DNA of 10,559 nt. It comes from an uncultured Gammaproteobacteria bacterium (lineage in GTDB: Bacteria > Pseudomonadota > Gammaproteobacteria > Pseudomonadales > Litorivicinaceae). Each line of letters starts with the position of its first letter. The first letter of the stretch is position 1. Below the pieces are notes generated by a model. The model was given only the letters and a program-made list of their open reading frames with translations, was not told where the DNA came from and searched no databases. The stretch is taken from contig CAJXXD010000016.1 of assembly GCA_913062835.1 (NCBI GenBank), positions 1 to 10,559 on the forward strand. Reading direction: 5' to 3'. The position numbers were made by a program, and so were the translations under genes. Positions 7,641 to 10,559 of the stretch are shown piece by piece.

Positions 7641-8453
7641 TCATCCGGCGTCTTTGGCGAGCTCGGTCGCTCGATCACGCGCTGCGATCAATGCGCGATC
7701 CACGAGATCGTCAAAAGCGCCTTCTTCAAATACTTTCAAAGCCGCCGCCGTGGTGCCGCCGGGCGAAGTGACTCGGCTTCTCAATACATCTGGCCGCACA
7801 TCCGATTGTTCAACCATAGCTGCCGCGCCCTTGGCTGTTTGCATGACCAACTGCGTGGCAATGTCCATGGGCAGGCCTAAACGCGTGGCCGACCGGATCA
7901 TGTGCTCGACCATTAGGAAGAAATAGGCAGGCCCTGAGCCCGAAACGGCAGTGACTGCGTCAATGGCCTCTTCATCTGCCACCCAAACTGTTTGCCCGCA
8001 GGCATTAAACAGCGCTTCGACGGTTGTCTGGTCGGCGTCTGATAATTCCTTCGACGTGGTCAAAGCGGTCATGCCCTGACCGATTAGAGCGGGCGTGTTG
8101 GGCATGGCCCGAATCACGGTCTGATCGGTGAGCCCAAGACCTTCTTTGAGACGCGTTAGGGTAATGCCGGCTGCAATGGAGATGAATCGGTGGTGCCCTT
8201 TCACATGAGGTTTCAAGGTGTCGAGTACCGTGCCCATGACTTGCGGTTTGACCGCTAGCACAATGAACTCGGCATCGGCCATGACACGGGCATTGTCTTC
8301 TATCGCGGTCACACCGAGGGTTTTAACCTGCTGTCGCGACGCTTCATTCGGGTCACTGACCGTCAATCTTTTAGCGGATTGCCCCCCTTTGACCAGCCCT
8401 GCAATGATGGCTTGGGCCATATTGCCCCCGCCGATAAAGCCAATGGTTGTCAC
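7641..8453 (-). CDS. proC: Pyrroline-5-carboxylate reductase ProC
   Basis: ProC reduces 1-pyrroline-5-carboxylate to L-proline with NAD(P)H, the last step of proline synthesis. The frame is open upstream to 8531, but I place the start at GTG 8453. It has a GGAGG site six bases upstream, overlaps the yggS stop as GTGA, and gives 270 residues beginning MTTIGFIGGGNMAQAI, exactly the family N-terminus with its GxGxxN-type dinucleotide loop (residues 8-11). Other landmarks are LAVKPQ, RAMPNTPALIGQG, VSGSGPAYFF and the C-terminal signature RSRVTSPGGTTAAALKVFE. The reading before 8453 covers the end of yggS and is not needed. Nothing is missing or altered. Confidence 0.96.
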   Translation of the reverse strand: MTTIGFIGGGNMAQAIIAGLVKGGQSAKRLTVSDPNEASRQQVKTLGVTAIEDNARVMADAEFIVLAVKPQVMGTVLDTLKPHVKGHHRFISIAAGITLTRLKEGLGLTDQTVIRAMPNTPALIGQGMTALTTSKELSDADQTTVEALFNACGQTVWVADEEAIDAVTAVSGSGPAYFFLMVEHMIRSATRLGLPMDIATQLVMQTAKGAAAMVEQSDVRPDVLRSRVTSPGGTTAAALKVFEEGAFDDLVDRALIAARDRATELAKDAG

Positions 8454-9160
8454 GTTGCCTCCTTGGGTTCTCTCTTGCCGAATAAGGCTGTGCCAATTCG
8501 CACCAGAGTACTGCCTTCGGCAATGGCCCACTCCAAATCGTGGGTCATGCCCATAGACAGCGTATCAAAGGACTCCGAGCTCGACAGCCGTGTTTTAGTC
8601 TGTTCAAACAAGACCTTGAGATCACGATGTGCCTGCTTGAGAGCTGTCTCATCGACAGGGTCTGGGATGGACATGAGCCCGCGCAGCCGAAGATTCGAGC
8701 ATTGAAGTACCTCATTGACCAAAGCGGGCAAAGCGTCCGGTAGGACGCCGGCTTTGCTGGCTGATTGATCGATGTTCACCTGGATTAACACATTCAGCGG
8801 GGCGCCGGTTCGAGCATCCTGAAGACGGCGTGCGATTTTCGCGCGATCCACGGTATGCACCCAGTCAAAGTGCTGTGCAATCAGTTGCGTTTTATTGCTT
8901 TGAATTGCCCCGATGAAATGCCAGCTGAGCGAAGGATCGGCCAGCGTTGTGATTTTCTCGACGGCTTCTTGGACATAATTCTCGCCAAAAGCCGTTTGCC
9001 CAGCCGCGCGGAGACAGTCAATGTCTTCGATTGGCTTAGTTTTACTGACCGCCAGACAAGTGACATCTGAAGCGGCGCGCCCCACTTGGGCGCATGCAGT
9101 TTGAATGCGCGTCATGACCGTCTCTAGATGCGACTTCAGTTCCGCTTGGCGATCCATCAT
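8450..9160 (-). CDS. yggS: PLP homeostasis protein YggS (PLPBP family)
   Basis: YggS is a single-domain pyridoxal-phosphate-binding TIM-barrel protein that keeps the free PLP level and amino-acid pools in balance; no catalytic reaction is established. In the 236 residues, Lys40 in LAVSKTKP is the expected PLP lysine. FGENYVQE (58-65), WHFIGAIQSNKT, VNIDQSASKAGV (family: EESKxG) and the SMGMTHDLEWAIAEGSTLVRIGTALFG phosphate-binding end are all in place. Two ATG codons stand in tandem (9160 and 9157). The first overlaps the upstream stop by one base (TAATG). No good ribosome site is seen, so translation probably depends on ribosomes finishing the upstream ORF. Its pairing with proC is conserved across many bacteria. 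Confidence 0.95.
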   Translation of the reverse strand: MMDRQAELKSHLETVMTRIQTACAQVGRAASDVTCLAVSKTKPIEDIDCLRAAGQTAFGENYVQEAVEKITTLADPSLSWHFIGAIQSNKTQLIAQHFDWVHTVDRAKIARRLQDARTGAPLNVLIQVNIDQSASKAGVLPDALPALVNEVLQCSNLRLRGLMSIPDPVDETALKQAHRDLKVLFEQTKTRLSSSESFDTLSMGMTHDLEWAIAEGSTLVRIGTALFGKREPKEAT

Positions 9161-10491
9161 TAGACGAGCGCGGACTGACCGGCTATCCAGACCTGAGCGA
9201 CGCGACCAGGAAGTGAGGTGCCGAATCCTGGGTGGTTATGACCCAGACTTGATAGGGTCTCAGCGCTCACGTGCGTTGAGCTCTCAGGATCAAAAAGCAC
9301 CGCATCTGCGATCCAGCCTGATTGAATGTGAGCCAATTCAGACAAACCTAATAAGGCCGCCGGGCGTCGAGTCATCGCATCCACTAGGATTTCGAATGCC
9401 ACCTCTGATTGTTGGTGAATCGACCACAAGTAAGGCAACGTGGTATCCAAGAGACTCATTCCGGTCTCTGTTTCAGGGAAAGGCGCCAGTTTGGCGCCAG
9501 GTTCGTGTGGGCTGTGGTCGCTGACAATGGCATCGATAGTGCCCTCGGCCACCCCTTGAATCAGTGCGGCACAATCAGCCGACGAGCGCAGTGGCCGCTC
9601 TAGGTGATAGACGGGATCCAGATTGCTAAGTGCTCTCTCGTCAAACAGTAGGTGCGCTAAGGAGACATCGCAAGTTACCGGAAGACCCTGTGCTTTGGCA
9701 TCGGCAATCCGTGCCACCGACTCGGCCGTGGTCAGTCGCGAAAAGTGAGCGCGTACGCCGGTGGCTTTGACCAAGGCGAGATCGGTCATTAATCCAAGGG
9801 TTTCACTGAGGGCTGGGTTGAGTGATAGACCGAGGCCCACCCCCACATGACCTGCGTGTGCGCATCCACCGGCAAAATCTTGTGCCTCTGAATCTAAGAT
9901 GACCGTCAGTCCGAGGCTCGCTGCATATTTAAGAGCGTTATGCTTCACTTTTTCAGACACAAACGGTCGATTGCCTTGGGCTAAGGCCACGCAACCTGCA
10001 TCGGTCAGCGTCGCCATTTCGGCCAAATGCGTGCCTTCGCCCCCTTGCGTCAGCATGGCAGTTGGCAGCACGCGACATTGTCCTTGATGGGCGGCTCTTT
10101 CGAGAATCAGTCGTACATCTGCCGGTGAGTCCACCACCGGATCAGTCGTTGGCATCGCGACAACGGTCGTGACACCGCCTGCGATGGCGGCACCTGTTTC
10201 GTCCAAAGCTTGTGACAGATCCTGCAACGAACCAGGCCCGATCGAGATGTCGTCATTCGCAACGGCAACATGCCTAGCTCCCCGACGCTCGGCCTCCTCA
10301 ATCCCTCGCAGCCACCATCGTTGGATATTCACTGGCCCCAGATCTTCAACCAGGACAACCCCTTCGGGCACCTGTAGTCCCTCGCGAGTAGCAACGATCA
10401 CTACACGTTCAGGTGGTAGTTGCGAATCCTCGATGAGCTTTTCGAGTAATCCTTGCCTAGTGCCCGCTGTTGGGATAGTCATGAAAATCAT
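9160..10491 (-). CDS. Chimeric ORF: glycosyltransferase-2-like N-terminus joined to PyrC'-type pseudo-dihydroorotase
   Basis: ATG 10491, with GGGAG eight bases upstream, gives 443 residues. Residues ~105-443 are a class I dihydroorotase-like protein beginning at GGVTTVVAMP and ending with the beta-sandwich strands ADAVLFDPESST and RVAQVWIAGQ. Most metal and catalytic positions are changed: AQGNRP for SDDGRP, LDSEA for DHAED, HFSR for HIAH and HLERPLR for KVNPPLR; the Asp in SDHSPH remains. Such inactive PyrC' proteins form the PyrB-PyrC' aspartate transcarbamoylase of Pseudomonas, and this C-terminal part closely resembles the P. aeruginosa one as I remember it. The normal first ~85 residues are missing. 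In their place, residues 1-104 resemble the start of a GT-A glycosyltransferase. Neither module is complete, so activity is doubtful. The frame is open with no stop beyond 10491 to the window edge, so a start further upstream is possible. Confidence 0.75.
   Translation of the reverse strand: MIFMTIPTAGTRQGLLEKLIEDSQLPPERVVIVATREGLQVPEGVVLVEDLGPVNIQRWWLRGIEEAERRGARHVAVANDDISIGPGSLQDLSQALDETGAAIAGGVTTVVAMPTTDPVVDSPADVRLILERAAHQGQCRVLPTAMLTQGGEGTHLAEMATLTDAGCVALAQGNRPFVSEKVKHNALKYAASLGLTVILDSEAQDFAGGCAHAGHVGVGLGLSLNPALSETLGLMTDLALVKATGVRAHFSRLTTAESVARIADAKAQGLPVTCDVSLAHLLFDERALSNLDPVYHLERPLRSSADCAALIQGVAEGTIDAIVSDHSPHEPGAKLAPFPETETGMSLLDTTLPYLWSIHQQSEVAFEILVDAMTRRPAALLGLSELAHIQSGWIADAVLFDPESSTHVSAETLSSLGHNHPGFGTSLPGRVAQVWIAGQSALV
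10180..10491 (-). other. Foreign N-terminal module: truncated GT-A/family-2 glycosyltransferase-like segment
   Basis: Residues 1-104 of the chimeric ORF start with the strand MIFMTIPTAGTRQGLLEKL, a common opening of family-2 glycosyltransferases (IPTxxR..LL..L). A second strand (VVIVATREG) follows, then GPVNIQRWWLRGIEEAE (52-68) and ARHVAVANDDISIGPGSL (72-89), whose NDD is the usual nucleotide-sugar metal-binding position. The domain stops after about half the fold, without the acceptor-side half. By hand count 7 of its 10 Gly codons are GGA/GGG, against about 9 of 29 in the rest of the ORF. It has two AGG codons and no CCG among six prolines. This suggests a different source from the flanking DNA. 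Family assignment is by pattern only. Confidence 0.55.
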
Positions 10492-10559
10492 GCAGCCAAC
10501 TCCCGCGTTGTCTTCCAACCAGCGAACACGGAATCTGATGCTACTCAGCAGAATCCAAC

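Noticed and set aside
8454..8531. N-terminal extension of ProC to base 8531
   Set aside because: It would overlap the yggS end by 82 bases and add residues not found in ProC. The GTG at 8453 has a ribosome site and matches the family N-terminus.
8218..8705. Overlapping plus-strand frames opposite proC and yggS
   Set aside because: They are shadows of two strongly conserved genes, low in sequence complexity and without family features.
10492..10559. Separate gene or pyrB end at the right edge
   Set aside because: The other two minus-strand frames have stops within this short stretch. The open frame has no recognisable content, so nothing beyond a possible extension of the chimeric ORF can be supported.

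Overview
This window is a stretch of gammaproteobacterial chromosome with intermediate GC content (roughly 53-55% by eye). The gene order ftsX-rpoH, then thiS-thiG-trmB, then hemW-rdgB-DUF4426-metW-metX-yggT-proC-yggS matches, from memory, the arrangement in Pseudomonas and related Pseudomonadales/Oceanospirillales-type bacteria. Combining MetX with MetW, and having a PyrC'-type pseudo-dihydroorotase, points the same way. No species can be named from the sequence. There are no rRNAs, tRNAs, insertion sequences, CRISPR arrays or phage genes, and almost every base is coding.

Left part, plus strand (1-3165). The 3' end of ftsX (cell division) is followed by a 110-base gap with a good sigma-E-type promoter, then rpoH (heat-shock sigma factor), which is closed by a strong intrinsic terminator at 1446-1472. 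A tight three-gene unit follows: thiS and thiG (thiazole branch of thiamine synthesis) and trmB (tRNA m7G46 methyltransferase), with abutting or overlapping start and stop codons.

Right part, minus strand (3148-10559). Nine genes are read leftwards, nearly all overlapping by 1-11 bases: a PyrC'-like ORF, yggS (PLP homeostasis), proC (proline synthesis), yggT (membrane protein), metX and metW (homoserine acylation for methionine), a secreted DUF4426 protein, rdgB (nucleotide-pool sanitation) and hemW (radical-SAM heme chaperone). The only real gap is 44 bases between proC and yggT, so this looks like one long housekeeping transcription unit. It meets trmB tail to tail with an 18-base coding overlap.

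The main anomaly is at the right edge. The PyrC'-like ORF is a chimera. Its first ~104 residues look like the front half of a GT-A/family-2 glycosyltransferase and replace the first ~85 residues of the dihydroorotase fold. The join is in frame near 10175-10195 and codon use changes across it. It is either a real gene fusion or relic, or a mis-joined contig end. Apart from this, the window is ordinary core genome, and I see no convincing new multi-gene system.
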